From NCBI RefSeq assembly GCF_001571105.1, contig NZ_BCTD01000011.1: a stretch of 64,000 nt of DNA. One strand, written 5' to 3'. Source of the DNA: Azotobacter vinelandii. Its GTDB lineage: Bacteria > Pseudomonadota > Gammaproteobacteria > Pseudomonadales > Pseudomonadaceae. The notes under the pieces were generated by a model that ran no database searches, had not been told where the DNA came from, and worked only from the letters and a program-made list of their open reading frames with translations. Every line of letters starts with the position of its first letter. Positions within the stretch are counted from its first letter, which is position 1. Shown one piece after another: positions 27,727-36,425 of the stretch. The translations under genes were made by a program, and so were the position numbers.

Positions 27727-28530
27727 ATGAAGACCTGCAGACTGTTCATCGTGTTGCTGACGCTGGCCTCGTCCTGCGCACTGGCTGCCACCGAAATCAT
27801 CCAGCTGAATCACCGGATGGCCGACGAAATGCTGCCCGTGGCGCACGCGCTGATCGGCGATGAGGGGCGAATCCATGCCCATGGCAACCAGCTCATCGTC
27901 AACGCCCCGGCAGCGCAGGTGCAGGAACTGCGCGCCCTGCTCGAGCAGTTGGACATCCCGCCCAGGCGCCTGCTGATCACCGTCGACAGCAGTGCGGCAC
28001 GCAGCGGCACGCAGTACGGCTACAGCGCCGGCGGCTCGGTCGACAGCGGCGGCGTGGAGATCCGGAATGGCCAGATCCAGGACGGGAACCGGCTGCGCAT
28101 CCTGAGCCACGGCACCGACCGACAGGGCGACGCCCTGCAACGGATCCAGGCCACCGAAGGCTATCCGGCACTGATCCAGACCGGCCGGAGCGTACCGCTG
28201 CATGACACCCGGATCGGCCCCTACGGACAGCTGTACCGCGAGACCTACTACCGCGATATCACCCGCGGCGTCTACGTTACCGCGAGGATCTCCGGCGATA
28301 TCGTGCATATCGCTCTGAGCAGCAGCAATGAGCAGTTGGACCCTTCCCTGCCCGGCGCGATCGACGTCCAGCAACTGGATACCCAGGTCAGCGGCCGTCT
28401 AGGAGAATGGATCGACCTCGGCAACAGCAGCGAAAGCCGCGGCAACGACCAGCAGGCATTGCTGCGCCGCTACTCCGCATCCACTCGCGAAGAACTGTCC
28501 ACGCGCCTGCGGGTCGAGATCCTGGAATGA
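27727..28530 (+). CDS. periplasmic secretin-N/NolW-domain-like protein
   Basis: A 267-residue exported protein with a clear signal peptide (residues 1-20, ending CALAA). Residues about 22-85 (IIQLNHRMADEMLPVAHALI to LLEQLDIPPRRLLITVD) look like the short N1/NolW ring domain of secretins. The following part (GYSAGGSVDSGG, then a beta-rich region) resembles the loop and early part of a secretin. The pore-forming secretin domain is absent, and no pilus or secretion genes adjoin it. The role is unknown; it may be a stand-alone periplasmic protein conserved in pseudomonads. Confidence 0.75.
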   Translation: MKTCRLFIVLLTLASSCALAATEIIQLNHRMADEMLPVAHALIGDEGRIHAHGNQLIVNAPAAQVQELRALLEQLDIPPRRLLITVDSSAARSGTQYGYSAGGSVDSGGVEIRNGQIQDGNRLRILSHGTDRQGDALQRIQATEGYPALIQTGRSVPLHDTRIGPYGQLYRETYYRDITRGVYVTARISGDIVHIALSSSNEQLDPSLPGAIDVQQLDTQVSGRLGEWIDLGNSSESRGNDQQALLRRYSASTREELSTRLRVEILE

Positions 28531-28550
28531 AGCGCTCTTCTCATACCTTC

Positions 28551-28578
28551 GTGTAGTGCTCGAAAAATTTCACTACAA
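28551..28578 (+). promoter_or_regulatory. putative RccR operator of aceA
   Basis: Inverted repeat TGTAGTG (28552-28558) and CACTACA (28571-28577) with a 12-base AT-rich spacer. In Pseudomonas, RccR binds a 28-bp pseudo-palindrome with TGTAGT-type half-sites before aceA; this element has that spacing and position. It abuts the -35 of the promoter below. Confidence 0.7.
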
Positions 28579-28583
28579 ATTCG

Positions 28584-28612
28584 TTGACGACGGATGCCTG
28601 CCTAGGCATGAT
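28584..28612 (+). promoter_or_regulatory. putative sigma-70 promoter of aceA
   Basis: TTGACG (28584-28589), a 17-base spacer and CATGAT (28607-28612). The RccR-like palindrome lies 6 bases upstream. It leaves a leader of about 190 bases before the aceA ATG. Confidence 0.5.
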
Positions 28613-28807
28613 TGCCTCGCTCCCGCTAACCAGGGGCCCTGGCAAGGGTCTCCGGAGCCAGCTCCAGCCAACCAGCCGAGCTAGGCTCTGTGCCTGTACT
28701 GCCCACAAGGTTCGACGTTTTTACCGCGTGTTGTCCGTATCGATCATCGACTACATGCAGGTTCAGGTGGGAATCGCTCAACCATTTCCAACTTTGAAGG
28801 ATCGACC

Positions 28808-30403
28808 ATGTCTGCATATCAAAACGAGATCAAGGCCCTTGCTGCCCTCAAAGAGAAGAACGGCAGCGCCTGGAGCGCCATCAACCCGGAATACGCCGCC
28901 CGCATGCGCATCCAGAACCGTTTCAAGACCGGTCTGGACGTCGCCAAGTACACTGCGGCCATCATGCGCAAGGACATGGCCGAGTACGACGCCGATTCGT
29001 CCGTCTACACACAGTCCCTGGGCTGCTGGCACGGTTTCATCGGCCAGCAGAAGCTGATCTCCATCAAGAAGCACCTGAAGACCACCGACAAGAAGTACCT
29101 GTACCTGTCCGGCTGGATGGTGGCAGCCCTGCGCTCCGACTTCGGCCCGCTGCCCGACCAGTCCATGCACGAGAAGACCGCGGTCTCCTCGCTGATCGAA
29201 GAGCTGTACACCTTCCTGCGCCAGGCCGATGCCCGCGAACTGGACCTGCTGTTCAGCGCCCTTGACGATGCCCGCAACGCCGGCGACAAAGCCAAGGAGC
29301 AGGAAATCCTGAAGCAGATCGACGGCTTCGAAACCCACGTCGTGCCGATCATCGCCGACATCGACGCCGGCTTTGGTAACGCCGAGGCCACCTACCTGCT
29401 GGCCAGGAAGATGATCGAAGCCGGTGCCTGCTGCATCCAGATCGAAAACCAGGTTTCCGACGAGAAGCAGTGCGGCCACCAGGACGGCAAGGTGACCGTT
29501 CCGCACGAGGACTTCCTCGCCAAGATCAATGCCGTTCGCTATGCCTTCCTCGAGCTGGGCGTGGACGATGGCGTGATCGTCGCCCGTACCGACTCCCTGG
29601 GTGCCGGCCTGACCAAGCAGATCGCCGTGACCCGTCAGGAAGGCGACCTGGGCGACAAGTACAACGCCTTCCTGGACTGCGAAGAGATCAGCCCGGCCGA
29701 GATGAAGAACGGCGACGTGGTACTGAACCGCAACGGCAAGCTGCTGCGTCCGAAGCGCCTGGCCAGCGGTCTGTTCCAGTTCCGCAAGGGTACCGGCGAA
29801 GACCGCTGCGTCTTGGACTGCATCACTTCCCTGCAGAATGGCGCCGACCTGCTGTGGATCGAAACCGAGAAGCCGCACATCGGCCAGATCAAGGGCATGG
29901 TCGACCGCATCCGCGAAGCCATCCCGAACGCCAAGCTGGTGTACAACAACAGCCCGTCGTTCAACTGGACCCTGAACTTCCGTCAGCAAGTGTTCGATAC
30001 TTGGGCCGCCGAAGGCAAGGACGTCGCCAAGTACGACCGCGCCAAACTGATGAGCGTGGAGTACGACGAGACCGAGCTGGCCTTGGAAGCTGATGCCCGC
30101 ATCCGCACCTTCCAGCGCGACGCCGCGGCCCAGGCCGGTATTTTCCACCACCTGATCACCCTGCCGACCTACCACACTGCCGCGCTGTCCACCGACAACC
30201 TGGCCAAGGGCTACTTCGCCGAGGAAGGCATGCTGGCCTACGTGAAGGGCGTTCAGCGTCAGGAAATCCGTCAGAGTATCGCTTGCGTCAAGCACCAGAA
30301 CATGGCCGGCTCCGACATCGGCGACAACCACAAGGAATACTTCGCTGGCGAAGCCGCTCTGAAAGCCGGCGGCAAAGACAACACCATGAACCAGTTCCAT
30401 TGA
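28808..30403 (+). CDS. aceA: isocitrate lyase (large Pseudomonas-type)
   Basis: A 531-residue enzyme that splits isocitrate into glyoxylate and succinate, the first step of the glyoxylate shunt used on acetate and fatty acids. The catalytic loop motif is K-Q-C-G-H at residues 220-224 (E. coli KKCGH). IADIDAGFGNAEATY binds the metal and substrate, and NNSPSFNW is the C-terminal substrate segment. The size matches the approximately 530-residue pseudomonad subclass. It is regulated as a single gene behind an RccR-type operator. Confidence 0.96.
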   Translation: MSAYQNEIKALAALKEKNGSAWSAINPEYAARMRIQNRFKTGLDVAKYTAAIMRKDMAEYDADSSVYTQSLGCWHGFIGQQKLISIKKHLKTTDKKYLYLSGWMVAALRSDFGPLPDQSMHEKTAVSSLIEELYTFLRQADARELDLLFSALDDARNAGDKAKEQEILKQIDGFETHVVPIIADIDAGFGNAEATYLLARKMIEAGACCIQIENQVSDEKQCGHQDGKVTVPHEDFLAKINAVRYAFLELGVDDGVIVARTDSLGAGLTKQIAVTRQEGDLGDKYNAFLDCEEISPAEMKNGDVVLNRNGKLLRPKRLASGLFQFRKGTGEDRCVLDCITSLQNGADLLWIETEKPHIGQIKGMVDRIREAIPNAKLVYNNSPSFNWTLNFRQQVFDTWAAEGKDVAKYDRAKLMSVEYDETELALEADARIRTFQRDAAAQAGIFHHLITLPTYHTAALSTDNLAKGYFAEEGMLAYVKGVQRQEIRQSIACVKHQNMAGSDIGDNHKEYFAGEAALKAGGKDNTMNQFH

Positions 30404-30435
30404 TCGGAACCCGTTCGCACCCAGCGTGACCCTCG

Positions 30436-30462
30436 ACATCCCCCGGCTTTGCCGGGGGATGT
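30436..30462 (+). terminator. terminator after aceA
   Basis: A perfect 12-bp stem (ACATCCCCCGGC/GCCGGGGGATGT) with loop TTT, followed by TCTCGTTT. Confidence 0.8.
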
Positions 30463-30553
30463 TCTCGTTTCGCCGCTCCCCTCGCTGTCACTCTCCTGTC
30501 GTACCTACCCTTTAGGTTTGTCTCCGTTCCCTCCCCCTAGACGGAGCTACCCC

Positions 30554-32542
30554 GTGAGGACCGATAAAGACACCGCCCTGTCCGGCGATGGCGACGAAAT
30601 ACCCAGCAATCACTCGAACAATCCGCATATCGACGATCTGATCCAAGGCATCGGCCGCCGCCAGGTGATCGCCGGTGGTATGGCCATGGGCATGCTGGCC
30701 TTCCTTGGCGTGACAGTACCGCGAACCGGCAACGCCGGCGAAGCCCGCGGTCTGCTCAAGCGGCCCAGTCGCCTGGCGTTCGAAGCGGTGGCCGTGACGC
30801 GCGCTGACACCATCAGCGTACCCGAGGGGTATCAGGCCAAGACCTTCATTCCCTGGGGCACGCCGATCTGTGGCAGCTATCCGGCCTATCGCGAAGACGG
30901 CAGCAACACGGCCCAGGAACAAGCCGAGCAGACCGGCATGCACCACGACGGCATGCACTACTTCCCCATCGATACCCGGAACGGCAAAGGCCACAACAGC
31001 GAACACGGCCTGCTGGTGCTCAACCACGAATACATCGATGCGCCGCTGCTGCACCCCAACGGCCCGACCCTGGTCGACGGCAAGCGCACGATCCCCGAAG
31101 AAGTGCGCAAGGAAATCAATGCCCACGGCGTTTCGGTAGTGGAGATCCGGCGCTCTCCACGCAACGGCTGGGAAGTGGTCGGCGACTCGAAGTTCGGTCG
31201 TCGCATAACCGCCGCCACGCCGATGGAAATCCGCGGTCCGGCACGCGGCCACGCCCTGCTGCGCACCCGCTACAGCCGCGACGGCAGCGCCACCCGCGGC
31301 ACCCAGAACAACTGCTCCAATGGCTTCACCCCCTGGGGCACCTATCTGACCTGCGAGGAAAACTGGGCGAACTATTTCGCAACCCAGGACAGCGAACTGC
31401 CGCGCGAACTACAACGCTACGGCATCGGCAAGACCGGGCGCTTCGGCTGGAACACCCTGGAAGGGGACGAATTCCAGCGATTCGACGCCACCCGCAAGGC
31501 CGAAACGGCCAGCGGCGACTACCGCAACGAACCCAATCATTTCGGCTGGATCGTCGAGATCGATCCTTTCGATCCCCAATCCGTGCCGGTCAAGCACACG
31601 GCCCTGGGCCGCTTCGCCCATGAAGGGGTGATCTTCGCACCCACCGGCCCCGGCAAGCGGCTGGTCTGCTATTCGGGCGACGATTCGCGCAACGAATACA
31701 TCTACAAGTACGTCAGCCGCGACAAGTTCCGTCCGGGCCGTCCCGATAACAGCCGCCTGCTCGACGAAGGCACCCTCTACGTCGCCCGCTTCAACGCGGA
31801 CGGCACAGGCGACTGGCTGCCCCTCGACATCCAGGACGCGACTTTCCAGGCGGCCTGCGCCGCCAAGGGCATCGGCTTCGCCGACCAGGGCGAGGTTCTG
31901 ATCAATACCCGCACGGCTGCCGACGCCGTGGGCGCGACCAAGATGGACCGTCCGGAATGGGGCGCCGTGCATCCGCGAAGCGGCGAAGTCTATTTCACCC
32001 TCACCAACAACACGAACCGGACCGAAGCCGACGCGGCCAACCCGCGACCCGACAACGCCTACGGGCACATCATCCGCTGGCGGGAGGAAAGCCCGGAGCA
32101 CACCGGCACCCGCTTCAACTGGGACCTCTTCCTCCTGGCAGGTCCCGAGGGCGACAGCCGCGGCCCGGACAACCAGCCGCTCGGCGCCGACAACATCCTC
32201 GCCAGTCCGGACGGGCTCTGGTTCGATCCCCAGGGACTCCTGTGGATCCAGACCGACATGAGCGGCAGCCAGCACAGCGACGGCCCCTTCGGCAACAACC
32301 AGATGCTGGTGGCCAACCCGGACAGCGGCGAGCTGAAGCGCTTCCTGGTCGGACCCGTCGGCTGCGAGGTCACCGGCATCACCGCCACGCCGGATTTCCG
32401 CACGCTGTTCGTCAACATCCAGCATCCCGGCGAAGGCTCGACCCCGGACAACCTGCTCAGCACCTGGCCGGATGGTCCGGGCAAGCGGCCGCGCTCCTCG
32501 ACGGTGGTCATCACCCGGGAAGGCTGGCGCCGGGTACTGTGA
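30554..32542 (+). CDS. PhoX-family (DUF839) protein, Tat-exported
   Basis: A 662-residue PhoX/DUF839 beta-propeller protein. Relatives are calcium- and iron-dependent alkaline phosphatases exported by Tat. The N-terminal region has a twin-arginine-like segment (GRRQVIAGGMAMGMLAFLG, about residues 34-52) after a roughly 30-residue lead. Family segments include NNCSNGFTPWGTYLTCEENW, where the conserved Cys and Glu lie, and SPDGLWFDPQGLLWIQTD. The GTG at 30554 is chosen because GGAG lies 7 bases upstream; an ATG 35 codons upstream overlaps the aceA terminator. Phosphatase activity is inferred only. Confidence 0.8.
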   Translation: MRTDKDTALSGDGDEIPSNHSNNPHIDDLIQGIGRRQVIAGGMAMGMLAFLGVTVPRTGNAGEARGLLKRPSRLAFEAVAVTRADTISVPEGYQAKTFIPWGTPICGSYPAYREDGSNTAQEQAEQTGMHHDGMHYFPIDTRNGKGHNSEHGLLVLNHEYIDAPLLHPNGPTLVDGKRTIPEEVRKEINAHGVSVVEIRRSPRNGWEVVGDSKFGRRITAATPMEIRGPARGHALLRTRYSRDGSATRGTQNNCSNGFTPWGTYLTCEENWANYFATQDSELPRELQRYGIGKTGRFGWNTLEGDEFQRFDATRKAETASGDYRNEPNHFGWIVEIDPFDPQSVPVKHTALGRFAHEGVIFAPTGPGKRLVCYSGDDSRNEYIYKYVSRDKFRPGRPDNSRLLDEGTLYVARFNADGTGDWLPLDIQDATFQAACAAKGIGFADQGEVLINTRTAADAVGATKMDRPEWGAVHPRSGEVYFTLTNNTNRTEADAANPRPDNAYGHIIRWREESPEHTGTRFNWDLFLLAGPEGDSRGPDNQPLGADNILASPDGLWFDPQGLLWIQTDMSGSQHSDGPFGNNQMLVANPDSGELKRFLVGPVGCEVTGITATPDFRTLFVNIQHPGEGSTPDNLLSTWPDGPGKRPRSSTVVITREGWRRVL

Positions 32543-32854
32543 CTCCCGACTTCACAGCCGCATGACCGGCCCGGGCCGGTCATGATCAATAGCGCCATCC
32601 AAGCTCCGCTTCGGGGTCATGGCAAACGCACCGATCGCCAGCCGTCTGGATCGGGACGGTGAAATTTGCTTTTTCGGCAGATGAGCTATCGTGAAATGAA
32701 AGACATTGGTTCCCGTGAAAAATGCCTTCTCTTCGAGGTGCATCCGGCTCTTTCAATCACCTGGCAAACCAATATCACAAGACTCCCGGCCTCCGCGCAT
32801 TGTGATCGGTACAACACCGAGAAAGTGCGCGGCGAGCCCTTTTGTAGCAGAAAA

Positions 32855-32868
32855 TTGATCCAGAACAA
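32855..32868. promoter_or_regulatory. ANR/FNR-like box upstream of nuoA
   Basis: TTGAT-CCAG-AACAA matches the TTGAT-N4-ATCAA consensus at nine of ten defined positions, 105 bases before nuoA. Oxygen-responsive control of complex I by ANR is plausible, but activation or repression cannot be told. Confidence 0.45.
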
Positions 32869-32951
32869 TATTTTCGATGCTGCGCGAGCATAGAGTGACC
32901 GCCCCAAGCGGCTGCTACATTTTGACGCAGCCATCCATCCTTTAAGCCGTT

Positions 32952-32963
32952 CCTTGATCAAGG
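32952..32963 (+). promoter_or_regulatory. perfect 12-bp palindrome over the nuoA ribosome binding site
   Basis: CCTTGATCAAGG is self-complementary, and its last bases form the AAGGAG Shine-Dalgarno sequence before the nuoA ATG at 32973. Confidence 0.5.
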
Positions 32964-32972
32964 AGTTCCGGC

Positions 32973-33386
32973 ATGTCTGAAGCAGTTGCCACGCTCTCCC
33001 ACAACTGGGGATTCGCAGTTTTCCTGTTAGGCGTCGCCGGCCTGTGCGCCTTCATGCTCGGTGTTTCCCGCCTGCTCGGCAGCAAGGCCGTCGGACGCAG
33101 CAAGAACGAACCCTTCGAATCCGGCATCGTTCCCACCGGCGGTGCGCGCCTGCGCCTTTCGGCCAAATTCTATCTGGTCGCGATGCTCTTCGTGATCTTC
33201 GACGTCGAAGCCCTATTTCTCTTCGCATGGGCGGTATCGGTTCGCGAAAGCGGCTGGGCCGGGCTCATCGAAGCAATGATTTTCATAGCAATTCTGTTGG
33301 CGGGTCTTGTCTATCTCTGGCGGATCGGTGCCCTCGACTGGGCTCCGGAAGGCCGCCGTAATCGGCAGGCGAAGCTGAAACAATGA
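32973..33386 (+). CDS. nuoA: NADH-quinone oxidoreductase subunit A
   Basis: A 137-residue membrane subunit of complex I near the quinone site. Three transmembrane helices are visible, and the loop KNEPFESGIVPTGGARLRLSAK carries the conserved ESG motif. FVIFDVEALFLFAWA in the second helix has the conserved Asp and Glu. It is the first gene of the 13-gene nuo operon. Confidence 0.96.
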   Translation: MSEAVATLSHNWGFAVFLLGVAGLCAFMLGVSRLLGSKAVGRSKNEPFESGIVPTGGARLRLSAKFYLVAMLFVIFDVEALFLFAWAVSVRESGWAGLIEAMIFIAILLAGLVYLWRIGALDWAPEGRRNRQAKLKQ

Positions 33387-33396
33387 GGCTTTGGCA

Positions 33397-34071
33397 ATGC
33401 AATACAAACTCACCAGGATCGACCCGGATGCTTCCTACGAGCAGTATCCGATCGGAGAGCGGGAAACCGTAACGGACCCCAGCGAGGGTCAGGTTCACCG
33501 CAACATATTCATGGGCAAGCTGGAAGACGTGCTGAGCGGTGCGGTCAACTGGGGGCGCAAGAATTCCCTGTGGCCTTACAACTTCGGCCTCTCCTGCTGC
33601 TACGTGGAAATGACCACCGCGTTCACCGCCCCCCACGACATCGCCCGCTTCGGCGCCGAAGTCATTCGCGCCTCGCCGCGGCAGGCCGATTTCATGGTCA
33701 TCGCCGGGACCTGCTTCATCAAGATGGCGCCGATCATCCAGCGCCTCTACGAGCAGATGCTCGAACCGAAGTGGGTGATCTCCATGGGCTCCTGCGCCAA
33801 CTCCGGCGGCATGTACGACATTTACTCAGTCGTCCAGGGTGTCGACAAGTTCCTCCCCATAGACGTCTACATTCCAGGCTGTCCCCCGCGCCCCGAAGCC
33901 TTTCTGCAAGGCCTGATGCTGCTGCAGGAGTCGATCGGTCAGGAGCGCCGGCCTCTTTCCTGGGTCGTCGGCGACCAGGGCATCTATCGAGCCGAGATGC
34001 CCTCGCAACGGGAACTGCGCCGCGAACAGCGCATCCAGGTCACCAACCTGCGCAGCCCCGACGAAGTCTGA
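33397..34071 (+). CDS. nuoB: NADH-quinone oxidoreductase subunit B
   Basis: A 224-residue peripheral subunit holding iron-sulfur cluster N2, which reduces quinone. Ligands are Cys67 and Cys68 (GLSCCYVEM), Cys133 (MGSCANSGGMYD) and Cys162 (IPGCPPRPEA). ATG 33397 is used, with GAGG upstream; a TTG two codons earlier is less likely. nuoA is 10 bases upstream. Confidence 0.97.
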   Translation: MQYKLTRIDPDASYEQYPIGERETVTDPSEGQVHRNIFMGKLEDVLSGAVNWGRKNSLWPYNFGLSCCYVEMTTAFTAPHDIARFGAEVIRASPRQADFMVIAGTCFIKMAPIIQRLYEQMLEPKWVISMGSCANSGGMYDIYSVVQGVDKFLPIDVYIPGCPPRPEAFLQGLMLLQESIGQERRPLSWVVGDQGIYRAEMPSQRELRREQRIQVTNLRSPDEV

Positions 34072-34147
34072 GCCGGCTTTCCCCGCGCGCCCATCCGCGC
34101 GGCAGGCCCAGGCTCATTCTGTCCGTTGACCAAAAGCGACCGAGACC
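34072..34147 (+). other. nuoB-nuoCD spacer with hairpin
   Basis: A 7-bp GC hairpin (CCGCGCG/CGCGCGG near 34083-34102) lies in the 76-base spacer. It may affect message stability. Confidence 0.3.
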
Positions 34148-35929
34148 ATGACTGCAGACAGCGTTCTGTCCATTCCGCCGTACAAGGCCGACGACCAAGA
34201 CGTGGTCGCCGAACTCAACTCCCGTTTTGGTGCCGAAACCTTCACCGTACAAAGCACCTGCACGGACATGCCCGTGCTCTGGGTAGCACGGGAAAAACTC
34301 ATCGAAGTCCTGCGCTTCCTGCGCAACCTGCCGCGCCCCTACGTCATGCTGTATGACCTGCATGGCGTCGACGAGCGGCTGCGTACCCAACGCCGCGGCC
34401 TGCCGGAGGCCGACTTCAGCGTCTTCTATCATTTGCTGTCGATCGAACGGAACAGCGACGTGATGATCAAGGTCGCCCTGAAGGAGGGCGACCTCAAGCT
34501 ACCCAGCGCCACCGGCATCTGGCCGAACGCCAACTGGTACGAGCGCGAAATCTGGGACATGTACGGGATCCACATCGAAGGCCACCCGCACCTGACCCGC
34601 ATCCTGATGCCGCCGACCTGGGAAGGCCATCCGCTGCGCAAGGATTATCCGGCCCGCGCCACCGAATTCGACCCTTACAGCCTGTCGGCGGCCAAGCAGG
34701 ATCTGGAGCAGGAAGCCCTGCGCTTCAAGCCCGAGGAGTGGGGCATGAAGCGCGGCGGCGAGCACGAGGACTTCATGTTCCTCAACCTCGGCCCCAACCA
34801 CCCGTCCGCCCACGGCGCCTTCCGTATCATTCTGCAACTGGACGGCGAGGAAATCGTCGACTGCGTGCCGGAGATCGGCTATCACCACCGCGGCGCCGAG
34901 AAGATGGCCGAGCGGCAGAGCTGGCACAGCTTCATTCCCTACACCGATCGCATCGACTACCTCGGCGGGGTGATGAACAATCTGCCCTACGTGCTGGCCG
35001 TCGAGAAGCTGGCCGGCATCAAGGTGCCGCAGCGGGTCGACGTGATCCGCGTCATGATGGCGGAGTTCTTCCGCATCCTGAACCACCTCCTCTACCTCGG
35101 TACCTATATCCAGGACGTCGGCGCCATGACGCCGGTGTTCTTCACCTTCACCGACCGCCAGCGCGCCTACAAGGTGGTCGAGGCCATCACCGGCTTCCGC
35201 CTGCATCCGGCCTGGTACCGCATCGGCGGGGTCGCCCACGACCTGCCGCGCGGCTGGGACGCCCTGGTCAAGGAGTTCGTCGAGTGGATGCCCAAGCGTC
35301 TCGACGAGTACGAGAAGGCGGCACTGCAGAACAGCATCCTGCGCGGCCGCACCATGGACGTGGCCAGGTACGACACCCGGCAGGCACTGGAATGGGGCGT
35401 CACCGGCGCCGGCCTGCGGGCCACCGGTCTCGACTTCGACCTGCGCAAGGCGCGCCCCTATTCCGGCTACGAGAACTTCGAATTCGAAGTCCCGCTGGCG
35501 CACAACGGCGACGCCTACGACCGCTGCATGGTCAAGCTGGGCGAGATGCGCCAGAGCCTGCGGATCATCGAGCAGTGCCGGAGGAACATGCCGGAAGGCC
35601 CCTACAAGGCCGACCATCCGTTGACCACGCCGCCACCGAAGGAGCGCACGCTGCAGCACATCGAGACCCTGATCACCCACTTCCTGCAGGTGTCCTGGGG
35701 TCCGGTGATGCCGGCCAACGAATCCTTCCAGATGATCGAGGCGACCAAGGGCATCAACAGCTACTACCTGACCAGCGATGGCAGCACCATGAGCTACCGC
35801 ACGCGCATCCGTACCCCGAGCTACGCCCACCTGCAGCAGATCCCTTCGGTGATCCGCGGCAGCATGGTGGCCGACCTGATCGCCTACCTGGGCAGCATCG
35901 ACTTCGTTATGGCCGACGTGGACCGCTGA
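34148..35929 (+). CDS. nuoCD: NADH-quinone oxidoreductase fused subunit C/D
   Basis: A 593-residue fusion. The NuoC part (about 1-190) has the 30-kDa signature YEREIWDMYGIHIEGHPHLTR. The NuoD part (about 205-593) includes the GPNHPSAHGAFR quinone-site loop and ERQSWHSFIPYTDRIDYLGG. A C/D fusion is normal in Gammaproteobacteria, including E. coli and Pseudomonas. It forms the floor of the quinone pocket with NuoB. Confidence 0.97.
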   Translation: MTADSVLSIPPYKADDQDVVAELNSRFGAETFTVQSTCTDMPVLWVAREKLIEVLRFLRNLPRPYVMLYDLHGVDERLRTQRRGLPEADFSVFYHLLSIERNSDVMIKVALKEGDLKLPSATGIWPNANWYEREIWDMYGIHIEGHPHLTRILMPPTWEGHPLRKDYPARATEFDPYSLSAAKQDLEQEALRFKPEEWGMKRGGEHEDFMFLNLGPNHPSAHGAFRIILQLDGEEIVDCVPEIGYHHRGAEKMAERQSWHSFIPYTDRIDYLGGVMNNLPYVLAVEKLAGIKVPQRVDVIRVMMAEFFRILNHLLYLGTYIQDVGAMTPVFFTFTDRQRAYKVVEAITGFRLHPAWYRIGGVAHDLPRGWDALVKEFVEWMPKRLDEYEKAALQNSILRGRTMDVARYDTRQALEWGVTGAGLRATGLDFDLRKARPYSGYENFEFEVPLAHNGDAYDRCMVKLGEMRQSLRIIEQCRRNMPEGPYKADHPLTTPPPKERTLQHIETLITHFLQVSWGPVMPANESFQMIEATKGINSYYLTSDGSTMSYRTRIRTPSYAHLQQIPSVIRGSMVADLIAYLGSIDFVMADVDR

Positions 35930-35930
35930 C

Positions 35931-36425
35931 ATGAATTCAATTATTCAGACCGACCGTTTCGTCCTCAGCGAAACCGAGCGCTCGGCCATCGAGCACGAGA
36001 CGCATCACTACGAGGACCCGCGCGCCGCCTCCATCGAGGCGCTGAAGATCGTCCAGAAGCAGCGCGGCTGGGTGCCGGACGGCGCCATCCCGGCCATCGG
36101 CGAGATTCTCGGCATCCCGGCCAGCGACGTCGAGGGCGTGGCCACCTTCTATAGCCAGATCTTTCGTGTTCCGGTGGGACGCCACGTGATCCGCGTGTGC
36201 GACAGCATGACCTGCTTCATCGGTGGCCATGAAACCGTACTCGCCGCCCTCCGCCAGAAACTCGGCATCGTTCCCGGCCAGACCACCCGCGACGGCCGCT
36301 TCACCCTGTTGCCGGTGTGCTGCCTGGGCAACTGCGACAAGGCCCCGGCCGTGATGATCGACGACGACACCTTCGGCAACCTGACGCCCGAAGGAATAGA
36401 ACAACTGCTGGAGGCCTACCCATGA
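35931..36425 (+). CDS. nuoE: NADH-quinone oxidoreductase subunit E
   Basis: A 164-residue thioredoxin-like subunit binding 2Fe-2S cluster N1a. Ligands are Cys90 and Cys95 (VCDSMTCFIGG) and Cys131 and Cys135 (CCLGNCDKAP). It starts 1 base after nuoCD, and its end overlaps nuoF by 4 bases. Confidence 0.96.
   Translation: MNSIIQTDRFVLSETERSAIEHETHHYEDPRAASIEALKIVQKQRGWVPDGAIPAIGEILGIPASDVEGVATFYSQIFRVPVGRHVIRVCDSMTCFIGGHETVLAALRQKLGIVPGQTTRDGRFTLLPVCCLGNCDKAPAVMIDDDTFGNLTPEGIEQLLEAYP

Larger units (their letters stand above)
32543..32972. other. 430-bp nuo upstream region
   Basis: No gene can be supported. It contains the regulatory candidates listed separately (ANR/FNR-like box and a palindrome over the nuoA ribosome binding site). 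A TTGACG hexamer at 32922-32927 could be a -35, but the matching -10 is poor. Confidence 0.45.
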
